A stretch of DNA of 64,000 nt from Halieaceae bacterium UBA4452. GTDB taxonomy: Bacteria; Pseudomonadota; Gammaproteobacteria; Pseudomonadales; Halieaceae. The stretch's first letter is position 1, and each line of letters opens with the position of its first letter. The notes below the pieces were generated by a model. The model searched no databases and was not told the DNA's origin. It saw nothing but the letters and a program-made list of their open reading frames with translations. Positions 45,373 through 52,664 of this stretch are shown here, one piece after another. Both the position numbers and the translations under genes were made by a program. The DNA lies in the NCBI GenBank assembly GCA_002389505.1, contig DGPA01000044.1, positions 17,369-81,368 of the forward strand, written 5' to 3'.

Positions 45373-45651
45373 TTAGGTGAGTCGCAAACGCCCATACAGG
45401 TCCACACAATGCGCCACCAAAGCTAGGCTGAGGGTTGCGGCCAGTAACAGCCAAGACGCGTCAATAATGGCGAGTTTTACGGCTAACATGAGACTAGCGC
45501 CAGCCAAAAGATTGGGTAACAGGCGCAAGGCCTGTCGCTGTTGACCTCTAGACAGGCTCCAGATAATCAGTAGCAGCGCTTCTACGGCTATGGCGATAAG
45601 CACCCAGTCGAAAAATGTGCCGGACGTAATCAGTTGCTCGAGCGCGCGCAT
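45373..45651 (-). CDS. Small three-helix membrane protein of the bchG-bchP operon
   Basis: A 92-residue protein from the ATG at 45651, which overlaps the bchP stop (TGATG). An in-frame upstream extension to 45756 lies within bchP and is rejected. It has three hydrophobic stretches (about 13-30, 45-62 and 66-82) and a basic C-terminus. No family was recognised. Its coupling to bchP and membrane nature suggest a role in pigment synthesis or in handling the geranylgeranyl/phytyl tail, but that is inference from position. Confidence 0.65.
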   Translation of the reverse strand: MRALEQLITSGTFFDWVLIAIAVEALLLIIWSLSRGQQRQALRLLPNLLAGASLMLAVKLAIIDASWLLLAATLSLALVAHCVDLYGRLRLT

Positions 45652-46844
45652 CAAGAGCCAGCGAAACCCATTAGCTGCTGCAAATCCTTGACGACGACGC
45701 GAAAGTGGGCGGCTTTTCGTCGCCGCACTAGTTTTTTTGTCGTGTAGGATTGCCACGTCAGCTCTTGGACGTCTTTATCACGGCACATGGAAACAAACTT
45801 TTCTCGTCGCTTATCACTGCCGTACCAAAATCGTTGCAACAAGCCTAGCGCCCAAAATACCCGGCCATGTAGTGCCATGAAATCTTTCCGAGCTCGTCGC
45901 AGATCTCGCGCATCATTACTGACCAGAAATCGATTCATCGCCACCGCAGCGATTCGACCACACAGCATGGCATAATAAATGCCCTCTCCTGAGGCCGGTG
46001 CGACCACACCTGCTGCGTCGCCGGCCAATAATACGCCGCGTCCGTCGTCCCAGCGCTTGAGTGGTTTCATGGGGATGGGGGCCCCCTCTTTGCGTACGGT
46101 GGTACAGTGTTCTAATCCAGTTTTTGCCCGTAATTTGGCTACCGAAGCCGGAGCAGAAAAGGTCTTTTGCTCACTGCCCACACCAATACTGGCGTGCTTG
46201 CCATGAGGGAACACCCAGGCATAAAAATCGGGCGACAGGTCACCTTGGTAGAACACATCACACCGCTTAGGATTGTAGGCTTCGCTCGCAGGTGCCTGTG
46301 GTGCCTCCACAATTTCATGGTAGGCCATCACCCATTGCAACTTCGCAGAGCAGGGGATTGTTTGCTTACCCACTTTAGATCGAGCGCCGTCAGCACCAAT
46401 GACACATCGTGTGGTGACTGTTTGTAACCCTCTCGCGCCTTGTTTCGATTCAAAGGCAAGGTGAACAATCCCGCTGTCATCATAATGGAGCCCTTTAAAG
46501 ACGCCAATATGTAGGTCAGCGCCATTTTTTTGAGCGCGTTCTCGCAGCCATGGATCAAACGCATCGCGGTCAACCATCCCCACGAAGGTGTTGCTGATGG
46601 GCATATCAACGGTTCTGTCTGTCGGCGATATCATGCGCGCTGAATTGATTTTAGCCACCACCAGCGAGTCGGGAATCGAAAATTCGTCAAGGAGGCAAGG
46701 GGGGACAGCACCGCCGCAGGGCTTTATGCGAAAGGCGCGTTCGAGAAGCAGTACTTTCCTTCCTTGCATAGCCAACTCGTTAGCGGCTGTGGCGCCAGAG
46801 GGTCCACCGCCCACCACAACGACATCATATTGGGCATCGTTCAT
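45651..46844 (-). CDS. bchP: Geranylgeranyl (bacteriochlorophyll) reductase
   Basis: A 397-residue flavoprotein that reduces the geranylgeranyl tail of bacteriochlorophyll to phytyl. It has the N-terminal FAD motif VVVVGGGPSGATAANELA (about 6-23), GADGARSKVGKQ in the middle and GVLLAGDAAGVVAPASGEGI (cut here: LLAGDAAGVVAPASGEGI) for FAD ribityl binding. It starts within the stop of the upstream transporter gene (ATGA) and lies in the bchG operon. Confidence 0.94.
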   Translation of the reverse strand: MNDAQYDVVVVGGGPSGATAANELAMQGRKVLLLERAFRIKPCGGAVPPCLLDEFSIPDSLVVAKINSARMISPTDRTVDMPISNTFVGMVDRDAFDPWLRERAQKNGADLHIGVFKGLHYDDSGIVHLAFESKQGARGLQTVTTRCVIGADGARSKVGKQTIPCSAKLQWVMAYHEIVEAPQAPASEAYNPKRCDVFYQGDLSPDFYAWVFPHGKHASIGVGSEQKTFSAPASVAKLRAKTGLEHCTTVRKEGAPIPMKPLKRWDDGRGVLLAGDAAGVVAPASGEGIYYAMLCGRIAAVAMNRFLVSNDARDLRRARKDFMALHGRVFWALGLLQRFWYGSDKRREKFVSMCRDKDVQELTWQSYTTKKLVRRRKAAHFRVVVKDLQQLMGFAGS

Positions 46845-48220
46845 GAGGTACCTCCTTCCATTATTTCTTGCAGTGCCACATCACCAAAGCCAATAGGCTG
46901 GGTGTTGGTGGACGCCGGTTCGTTACTGAGTGAGCCTACTGCTGAGCCTAGGTAGGCAGCGATAAGAAATAAGCCTGCTTCAAAAAGGAAAACCAATCCA
47001 TACGCATGAGCAGGATCGGCCACCCATAGACGGCAAACATCAACAGCCACAGTGCCCAGAAAGCCGCCGGCTGCGAAGGCTATAGCTTGAGCCGCACCCC
47101 ATAGTCCCATTCGTAGACCCTCTCGTCCGACTTGGCCTTGGCTGGCGAGGGTCATCATCGCAGCGATCGCAGCGACAGCAAAGGCGCCATTTGCGGCTCC
47201 CAAGAAGAATACATTGGCCGAGAGGTTCCACTGGTCGGGGTGGGCTCCGCCCCAGGCGATACCGATGAGGGCCAAACCCGATGCGATGCAGCCTCCAACA
47301 ATCCATCGTTTAAGTAACTGAGCAGCGTGTCGCTTAGCGAGTGAACCACTGGCTGCGACTGCCAGCATGCCAAGTAAAACGCCGCCGTGTTGCGTGCCCG
47401 ATAATTGCGTGGACTGTCCCGGAGACATGTCGAATGCCAAGCCAGCAAAGGGTTCTAAAATTAAATCTTGAAAGCTATAGGCCAACATCGATAGGAAAAC
47501 AAAGACAGTAAACCGACGAGCGGCTGACTCTGCCCATACATCGGCGAGTGCCTCGCGGAAATGCACGGTGGTGTGTTTGTTTTCACTAGATGGAGGACTA
47601 GCGATGACCTGGTGACGAATTTCAACGCCGCGAATGGCAAATCCGGTGATAAGCACGGCCAGCAAAGAGACTATGGCAGTGACACTAATAAGCCGCTCTG
47701 GTGTGTAGGGATCAAGAAAAGCCCCCGCGGTTCCAGCGGTGATAGCGAATCCAGCAATCATCATGAACCACACGATCGTTGCTGCTGCAGGTTTTCGGTC
47801 GGGGCTCACTGTTTTGGCTAGAAGTACCAGAAGCGATGTGCCGGTCGCGCCCGAGCCCAGTCCAATGCCGATGAAACCCAGTGCGCACACCACAGTGCCC
47901 CAGGATGTTGAAAGGGACATCAAGGCAGTGCCCGAGGCGGCAATAACGCCGCTGGTCGCCAAGAGCAGCATGCCGCCTACAATCCAAGGTGTTCGTCTGC
48001 CACCGACATCCGATCCATGACCGATTCTGGGTCTAGCTAGCTGTACCACATGATGGAGCGCCACAAGGAATCCTGGCAGCATCGCGGGTAAAGCCAGTTC
48101 AACGACCATGACTCGATTCAGGGTTGACGTGGTTAATACGATGATGGCACCCAACGACGCTTGGATGCATCCTAGTCGCACTATGCCCGCCCATCCTAGG
48201 CCCTCAAGGGAGGTCTTCAC
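46841..48220 (-). CDS. PucC/BCD-family transporter of the bchG-bchP operon
   Basis: A 459-residue, 12-helix major-facilitator protein of the bacteriochlorophyll-delivery (BCD/PucC) group, the gene often called bch2 or ORF428 next to bchG. The first helices carry LNRVMVVELALPAMLPG and RPRIGHGSDVGGRRTPWI, the same motifs as LhaA at 59526. The start was set to the GTG at 48220, which overlaps the bchG stop (GTGA) and has GGGGG seven bases upstream; a longer in-frame start at 48397 lies inside bchG. The role is probably insertion or assembly of pigment into complexes. Confidence 0.9.
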   Translation of the reverse strand: MKTSLEGLGWAGIVRLGCIQASLGAIIVLTTSTLNRVMVVELALPAMLPGFLVALHHVVQLARPRIGHGSDVGGRRTPWIVGGMLLLATSGVIAASGTALMSLSTSWGTVVCALGFIGIGLGSGATGTSLLVLLAKTVSPDRKPAAATIVWFMMIAGFAITAGTAGAFLDPYTPERLISVTAIVSLLAVLITGFAIRGVEIRHQVIASPPSSENKHTTVHFREALADVWAESAARRFTVFVFLSMLAYSFQDLILEPFAGLAFDMSPGQSTQLSGTQHGGVLLGMLAVAASGSLAKRHAAQLLKRWIVGGCIASGLALIGIAWGGAHPDQWNLSANVFFLGAANGAFAVAAIAAMMTLASQGQVGREGLRMGLWGAAQAIAFAAGGFLGTVAVDVCRLWVADPAHAYGLVFLFEAGLFLIAAYLGSAVGSLSNEPASTNTQPIGFGDVALQEIMEGGTS

Positions 48221-49128
48221 AAGGTGGCCCCCGGTAGTGCTGACGCCGAAATCATCATTCCAAGAACATAGGCGGTTACGCCAGTACCATTGTACCAAGG
48301 CGCTCGCTCTTTGGGTGCTTGGAGCATGTGCCTCATGGCCAAGATTTGTCCCATAACCAGTACGCCAATCGCCCCAGCCTGCCAATAGCACGCCCACGTG
48401 AGGAGCAGCGCAAGAACGACTAGCTGAGGAAGTAGCATAACAATACAGGCGAGTCGCGCTGCTCGATCTGCACCTAATTGGGCTGGCAACGATCGAATGC
48501 CCAATTCTCGGTCACCAGCTATGGACTTGAAGTCATTGAGCGTCATAATGCCATGAGCGCCGATGCTGTAGAGCAAAGCAACCAGCAATACCGGTGCTGC
48601 TGGTATTTGCCCTTGAAGCAGCAACGCCGCTCCAGTAATCCAAGCCAAGCCTTCGTAACTCAGTCCAACCGCCGCGTTACCTACCCAGCCATTTAGCTTC
48701 AGCCGTGTGGGCGGTGCGCTGTACGCCCATGCCAATATCAATCCGATGAGCGTGGCGATAAACACCCAACGACCAAAAGTGGCGCCCCAGGCCAAGGCCA
48801 GGCCAGACCACACAATGGCGAAATAGAGGCCGATTTTTCCGGGAACCCTTCCCGAGGGGATGGGCCGGTGCGGCTCGTTGATGGCGTCGACATGGCGATC
48901 AAACCAATCATTAACGACTTGACTAGCGCCGCACACCATTGGGCCCGTTAGCGTGATGCCCCCGAGTAGCAACCACTTGTTCTCTAGCAGGTTCGCGTCC
49001 ACCGAGATTGCGCCACAAAGAAAGGCCCACATGGGGGGAAACCAGGTGATGGGCTTAAGCAGTTCAAGTAGCGCGGGGAGCGTTGTTCGGCCCGCAGCAT
49101 ATCGATGTAAAAGCGTCGCGCGTTGCAT
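48217..49128 (-). CDS. bchG: Bacteriochlorophyll synthase (geranylgeranyl transferase)
   Basis: A 303-residue UbiA-family membrane prenyltransferase that esterifies bacteriochlorophyllide. The first Asp motif is NDWFDRHVDAINEPHRPIPSG and is flanked by WFPPMWAFLCGAIS, diagnostic for BchG; it is quoted in part here as NDWFDRHVDAINEPHRPIP. The second Asp motif is DFKSIAGDRELGIRSLP. About eight membrane helices follow. Its ATG lies about seven bases after a good -10 box, so the mRNA may be leaderless. Confidence 0.95.
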   Translation of the reverse strand: MQRATLLHRYAAGRTTLPALLELLKPITWFPPMWAFLCGAISVDANLLENKWLLLGGITLTGPMVCGASQVVNDWFDRHVDAINEPHRPIPSGRVPGKIGLYFAIVWSGLALAWGATFGRWVFIATLIGLILAWAYSAPPTRLKLNGWVGNAAVGLSYEGLAWITGAALLLQGQIPAAPVLLVALLYSIGAHGIMTLNDFKSIAGDRELGIRSLPAQLGADRAARLACIVMLLPQLVVLALLLTWACYWQAGAIGVLVMGQILAMRHMLQAPKERAPWYNGTGVTAYVLGMMISASALPGATL

Positions 49129-49134
49129 CAGTTG

Positions 49135-49163
49135 ACTATAGACAGCGCTTCCCGAGCCGTCAA
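49135..49163 (-). promoter_or_regulatory. Sigma-70-type promoter of bchG
   Basis: Read on the minus strand: TTGACG (49163-49158), a 17-base spacer and TATAGT (49140-49135). Both hexamers match five of six and the spacing is ideal. The start point predicted 6-7 bases downstream coincides with the bchG ATG at 49128. Confidence 0.65.
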
Positions 49164-49175
49164 TTAAATTTGACG
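49158..49175. promoter_or_regulatory. PpsR/CrtJ-type operator in the bchG promoter
   Basis: On the minus strand CGTC-N10-GACG, which keeps the GTC-N10-GAC core of TGTC-N10-GACA. The element is a near-perfect palindrome, and its right half is the -35 box of the bchG promoter. It lies in the 65-base gap between ppsR and bchG. Confidence 0.5.
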
Positions 49176-49193
49176 ATTTATCTGTACAATTTT

Positions 49194-50564
49194 TTAGCCA
49201 GTCTCCGCTTCAATCTCGGTTTCACCAATGCCAAACCGCCGCAGTTTGGTATACAAGCTCTGACGACTGAGTCCAAGCAGTTCGGCAGCGGAGGCTCGGT
49301 TGTTGCGAGTGAGCTTTAATGCCGACTCAATACACAGGGCCTCAATAACGTCTGTGGATTCGCGTACCAGGTCCTTGAGAGGCGTTTGTCCCACCCGGCT
49401 GGTAATCTCCTCTATTGATGAGGGTAGCGCTTCCACAGTGGTTTCTCGGTGATGAATGCGCCGGGATGTATCTCTGAGAAACAGCAGGTACTCATTGTCG
49501 GAGCTGTGGCTGCGTGAGGATCCTGAAATTTCAATATCGGTAAACCCTTGGGCTTGCGTACGTAACGTTGACGCGAACCTTGTGACGACGCTACGTTGGC
49601 TCAAGTTGTCAAGCAACACCTGTAAATCGACGCCTGTGCGGCCAAGCCAGTCATCGGCATTTCTGCCGAGCACATGACGATCAGAAGGCTCCTGGATCCA
49701 TTGCAGGAAGACGCCATTGGCGGCCGTTATTCGACCGCTGTGATCAAGCTGGAGCAAGGCATCTGGGACGCGCTCAAAATAGTGTTGCTCGGTAGCTGGC
49801 AGAGTAGCGTTAGCGGCTTGGCTTAGTCGGACAAGTAAAATGGCCCCAGTTGTTTGGCTCAGGTGGTCAATAGCGACGAACAGGGCATGACCATTGGCCA
49901 AGGTGCTCAATGCAGCCGACGCCGACCCTTTGATTCGGGCGTCATCGATCATTTTACTTAGCTGATGTTTGGACGCATCGTCGATATGGCTTGGGAAGGC
50001 TAGACCGACGATGGATTGATCGACTATCTGCAGCAATGGTCCCGCTGCTTGGTTACACTCGACGATGCGCTGACTACTGTCATCAACGATAATGAAGCCA
50101 TCGCTCGACATATCTAATAAGCGGCGATAGCGCGTTTCGGTTTGTCGCAATGACCAGTAGTCCCGCTCCATGGCGAGCTGTGAATTGACTAATTGCTGTT
50201 TTGCGCTGCTGAGCTCACCTTTGTCCTCGCCCACCGCAATAAGACGTTGCTCATCTGCGCTGTAAAAAAATACGTAGCGCAGCGTCGCCGTGGTATCGCT
50301 GCTGAGGTTTGGATGAGATAGGGTCACGGTCGTGGTGGCGTTGGGATGCGCTACACACCAATCGATCACGTTGGCGACACGGTCCCTCTGGCTGCCCGAG
50401 ACTAACGCGTTTAGTGCTTTGCCCTGCCATTGAATCTGCCGTAAATCCGTGGCGTCGACGCGGTTGACTTGCGCTTCCAGTACGAGGCCGTCCGTATCAA
50501 GCTTGAGAGTGACGTCTGCGAGAGCGTTTAATACCTGATTCGCGGTGACGGAGCTTAAATCCAT
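49194..50564 (-). CDS. ppsR: Photosynthesis gene repressor PpsR/CrtJ
   Basis: A 456-residue transcriptional regulator. The N-terminal region and two PAS-like domains (about 150-240 and 260-370, with YRRLLDMSSDGFIIVDD and PDALLQLDHSGRITAANG) are followed by a Fis-type helix-turn-helix at the C-terminus (about 420-450: RASAAELLGLSRQSLYTKL). In other phototrophs PpsR represses bch, crt and puc genes under oxygen through TGT-N12-ACA sites. A cysteine just before the helix-turn-helix (EALCIESALKL) resembles the redox-active Cys of Rhodobacter PpsR. It is divergent from bchF and directly upstream of bchG. Matching operators exist at three promoters in this window. Confidence 0.93.
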   Translation of the reverse strand: MDLSSVTANQVLNALADVTLKLDTDGLVLEAQVNRVDATDLRQIQWQGKALNALVSGSQRDRVANVIDWCVAHPNATTTVTLSHPNLSSDTTATLRYVFFYSADEQRLIAVGEDKGELSSAKQQLVNSQLAMERDYWSLRQTETRYRRLLDMSSDGFIIVDDSSQRIVECNQAAGPLLQIVDQSIVGLAFPSHIDDASKHQLSKMIDDARIKGSASAALSTLANGHALFVAIDHLSQTTGAILLVRLSQAANATLPATEQHYFERVPDALLQLDHSGRITAANGVFLQWIQEPSDRHVLGRNADDWLGRTGVDLQVLLDNLSQRSVVTRFASTLRTQAQGFTDIEISGSSRSHSSDNEYLLFLRDTSRRIHHRETTVEALPSSIEEITSRVGQTPLKDLVRESTDVIEALCIESALKLTRNNRASAAELLGLSRQSLYTKLRRFGIGETEIEAETG

Positions 50565-50584
50565 TGCCGTGACTTTCCTTTAAT

Positions 50585-50610
50585 GCTGCCGCCGTAGGCT
50601 GTACGGCAGC
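50585..50610 (-). promoter_or_regulatory. Hairpin just upstream of ppsR
   Basis: GCTGCC (50585-50590) pairs with GGCAGC (50605-50610), and an inner GTA/TAC pair continues the stem after a 3-base bulge. It is 21-46 bases upstream of the ppsR ATG, so it may sit in its 5' untranslated leader and influence translation or RNA stability. No T-run is present, so it is not an ordinary terminator. Confidence 0.3.
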
Positions 50611-50761
50611 GGTCATTGATCGTGGTAAAAGACGCCAATCATGGCATAGATGAGGTAATTCGTCCAGCTGTGATGACATGGTAATAGTCAGCATTGTCAG
50701 GCACTTAGAGCAATCCAGCGAGTAAAGTCCGGTCTTAGTAATAATAAAAAGACAAAAAAAA

Positions 50762-50779
50762 CGTAATATAAAGTTGACA
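50762..50779. promoter_or_regulatory. PpsR/CrtJ-type operator in the bchF promoter
   Basis: CGTA-N10-GACA, 14 of 18 bases identical to the acsF element. As at acsF, its right half is the -35 hexamer TTGACA. The left half deviates from consensus TGTC at two positions, so affinity may be lower. Confidence 0.5.
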
Positions 50780-50803
50780 TAGTGCCCATGCGATCAGTAA
50801 TCT
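50774..50803 (+). promoter_or_regulatory. Sigma-70-type promoter of the bchF superoperon
   Basis: TTGACA (50774-50779), 18-base spacer, TAATCT (50798-50803). The predicted start is near 50810, immediately before the inverted repeat ACTCG-GGT-CGAGT (50814-50826), giving a leader of about 70 bases ahead of bchF. Confidence 0.5.
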
Positions 50804-50813
50804 GAGTCAATGT

Positions 50814-50826
50814 ACTCGGGTCGAGT
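50814..50826. repeat. Inverted repeat at the bchF transcription start region
   Basis: ACTCG-GGT-CGAGT is a perfect 5-bp-arm inverted repeat just downstream of the predicted -10 box. It could be an operator or a small 5' hairpin of the bchF mRNA. Confidence 0.3.
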
Positions 50827-50847
50827 GTGACCAGAGGGGCAGTAGCC

Positions 50848-50865
50848 ATGAACACGATGGGATAG
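50848..50865 (+). other. Five-codon leader frame upstream of and in frame with bchF
   Basis: ATG AAC ACG ATG GGA TAG is preceded by the strong ribosome site GAGGGG at a good distance. It is in the same frame as bchF and separated from the bchF GTG by only the TAG and five sense codons. It is either a regulatory leader that feeds reinitiation at the GTG, or the original bchF start interrupted by an amber codon. Confidence 0.4.
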
Positions 50866-50880
50866 CAATCAAAGCTGGGG

Positions 50881-51372
50881 GTGGCTGAGATTTATACGTC
50901 AGAGCAAAAGAAACGTCGCGATGAATCAAAGTGGACACTGATACAGGGCATCCTTGCTCCCTTGCAGTTCCTTGCCTTTGCCCTGTCGCTAGCGTGCATT
51001 ATTTATTACTTCACGACCGGCGACGGCTACTGGGTGGCAACGGTGTCGGTGCTCGTTAAAACCGGCTTCCTCTACGCGATTATGGTCACTGGCGCCATTT
51101 GGGAGAAGGTCGTTTTTGGTCGCTACTTATTTGCCCCCGCCTTTTTTTGGGAAGACGCCGTTAGTATGGTGGTGATTGCACTGCATACCGCCTACGTCAT
51201 AGCACTCATCGGCAGTGGCCTGACACCTGAGTCACTCCTGTGGCTTGCCATTGCCGCCTACGTTGCCTACGTCATCAATGCGGCTCAGTTTTTAATAAAG
51301 TTTAGTATCGGCCGATCGGATGCTAGCCACAGCGTGACTATCAATCATTTATCGATGGAAGCGGGGCGCTAA
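50881..51372 (+). CDS. bchF: 2-vinyl bacteriochlorophyllide hydratase
   Basis: A 163-residue membrane enzyme that hydrates the C3 vinyl group on the way to bacteriochlorophyll a. The start YTSEQKKRRDESKWTLIQ and the following four hydrophobic helices (LAPLQFLAFALSLACIIYY; AIMVTGAIWEKVVFGRYLF; WEDAVSMVVIALHTAYV) match BchF throughout. Start is GTG at 50881 with GGGG directly adjacent, an unusually close spacing; a better ribosome site and ATG exist 33 bases upstream but lead to TAG. It is the first gene of the bchFNBHLM-lhaA-puh superoperon. Its stop codon TAA shares a base with the bchN ATG. Confidence 0.95.
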   Translation: MAEIYTSEQKKRRDESKWTLIQGILAPLQFLAFALSLACIIYYFTTGDGYWVATVSVLVKTGFLYAIMVTGAIWEKVVFGRYLFAPAFFWEDAVSMVVIALHTAYVIALIGSGLTPESLLWLAIAAYVAYVINAAQFLIKFSIGRSDASHSVTINHLSMEAGR

Positions 51373-52664
51373 TGGAATCTGTTCTCGCTTCAGACGTTGG
51401 CGCTAGATCAAGCGAGTTAGACATTACGGTTGAACGTGGGCAGCGCGCCGTTTTTTGTGGATTGACGTCGATTGTTTGGCTACATCGAAAGATACAAGAC
51501 GCCTTTTTTCTGGTGGTGGGCTCTCGCACCTGCGCGCACTTACTGCAGTCCGCTGCGGGGGTCATGATTTTCTCTGAACCACGCTTTGCGACCGCGGTTC
51601 TCGAGGATCGGGACCTGGCCGGAATGGCTGATTGCGCCGAGGAAGTTGAGCGGGTCATTGCCCAAGTTTTAGCGCGTCGACCGAATTTAAAAACGCTATT
51701 TTTGGTCTCCTCCTGCCCCTCAGAAGTGATAAAGATTGACCTCGAAAATATCGCACGCCGTTACCGAGAGAAGAGTCAGGGATCGCTGCGCGTTATTGCC
51801 TATTCGGGTAGCGGTATTGAGACGACATTTACTCAGGGCGAAGACAGCTGTCTCCAAAATCTTGTACCCGAGATGCCGGCCGGTACCGACGAGCAAAATC
51901 AGCTGCTAATTGTGGGCAGTCTGCCAGATATTGTTGAAGATCAATTTATGCGTCTGTTTGCCGAGTTGGGCCTTGAGAATGTCGCATTTTTTCCGGGTCG
52001 GCGCTCGGAAACATTCGCTGCTATAGGGCCAGGCACACGCGTACTGTTAGCGCAGCCCTACTTAGGTGAGACTGCCCGAGCACTGATCGCTAGGGGCGCT
52101 ACCTTACTCAAAGCACCGTATCCTTTGGGTGCAGAAGGCTCGTTAGCATGGTTTCGCGCTGCAGCTAAGAGTTTCAATATTGCCGACAGCCTTTTTGACG
52201 AGACCATGCGTGCACCCTATGAGCGAGCACAGCGATCTCTTGAGGGATGTAAGCGGGAGCTCGAACATCGGCGAATCGCTTTTTTGCCAGATTCCCAACT
52301 CGAGATTCCTCTTGCTCGTTTCCTCGCTCGGGAGTGCGGCATGATCCCTACTGAGGTGTCAACGCCGTTTTACGATGCCATGACAATGGCGGAGGAAACT
52401 CCGCTGTTGCCCGATGGAATTGACTTATTTGAAGGGCAAGATCTTGATGCCGCCCTCGATAGAGTGAAGCTTTCGCGGCCCGACTTAACGGTCTGTGGAC
52501 TAGGTATTGCCAATCCCCTAGAGGCAGAGGGTTTACGGACCAAGTGGTCAATTGAGTTGATGTTCTCGCCCATTCAAGGTTTTGATCAAGCCGGTGATTT
52601 AGCGGAGTTGTTTGCGCGGCCACTGCGCCGTAAAGCGCGATTGGAGGTGGGTTCATGGAACTAA
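51372..52664 (+). CDS. bchN: Dark-operative protochlorophyllide reductase subunit N
   Basis: A 430-residue nitrogenase-like subunit. With BchB it forms the catalytic component that reduces protochlorophyllide ring D without light. The three cysteine ligands of the shared [4Fe-4S] NB-cluster are Cys29 (VFCGLTS), Cys54 (SRTCAHLLQ) and Cys115 (SSCPSEVIK), close to the positions known in Rhodobacter. It overlaps bchB by ten bases. Confidence 0.96.
   Translation: MESVLASDVGARSSELDITVERGQRAVFCGLTSIVWLHRKIQDAFFLVVGSRTCAHLLQSAAGVMIFSEPRFATAVLEDRDLAGMADCAEEVERVIAQVLARRPNLKTLFLVSSCPSEVIKIDLENIARRYREKSQGSLRVIAYSGSGIETTFTQGEDSCLQNLVPEMPAGTDEQNQLLIVGSLPDIVEDQFMRLFAELGLENVAFFPGRRSETFAAIGPGTRVLLAQPYLGETARALIARGATLLKAPYPLGAEGSLAWFRAAAKSFNIADSLFDETMRAPYERAQRSLEGCKRELEHRRIAFLPDSQLEIPLARFLARECGMIPTEVSTPFYDAMTMAEETPLLPDGIDLFEGQDLDAALDRVKLSRPDLTVCGLGIANPLEAEGLRTKWSIELMFSPIQGFDQAGDLAELFARPLRRKARLEVGSWN

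Larger units (their letters stand above)
50565..50880. other. 316-bp divergent ppsR / bchF control region
   Basis: No gene besides a five-codon leader frame (50848-50865). The ppsR side has a hairpin (50585-50610). The bchF side has a promoter (50774-50803) overlapped by a PpsR-type element (50762-50779), and a 13-base inverted repeat (50814-50826). An A-rich tract at 50741-50762 precedes the bchF promoter. Confidence 0.55.

Noticed and set aside
48221..48397. 59-residue N-terminal extension of the PucC-family transporter
   Set aside because: It is bchG sequence read in another frame; the GTG at 48220 has a strong ribosome site and GTGA coupling.
50497..50694. 65-codon minus-strand frame at the 5' end of ppsR
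   Set aside because: It overlaps ppsR in another frame and the divergent promoter region; no family or ribosome site.
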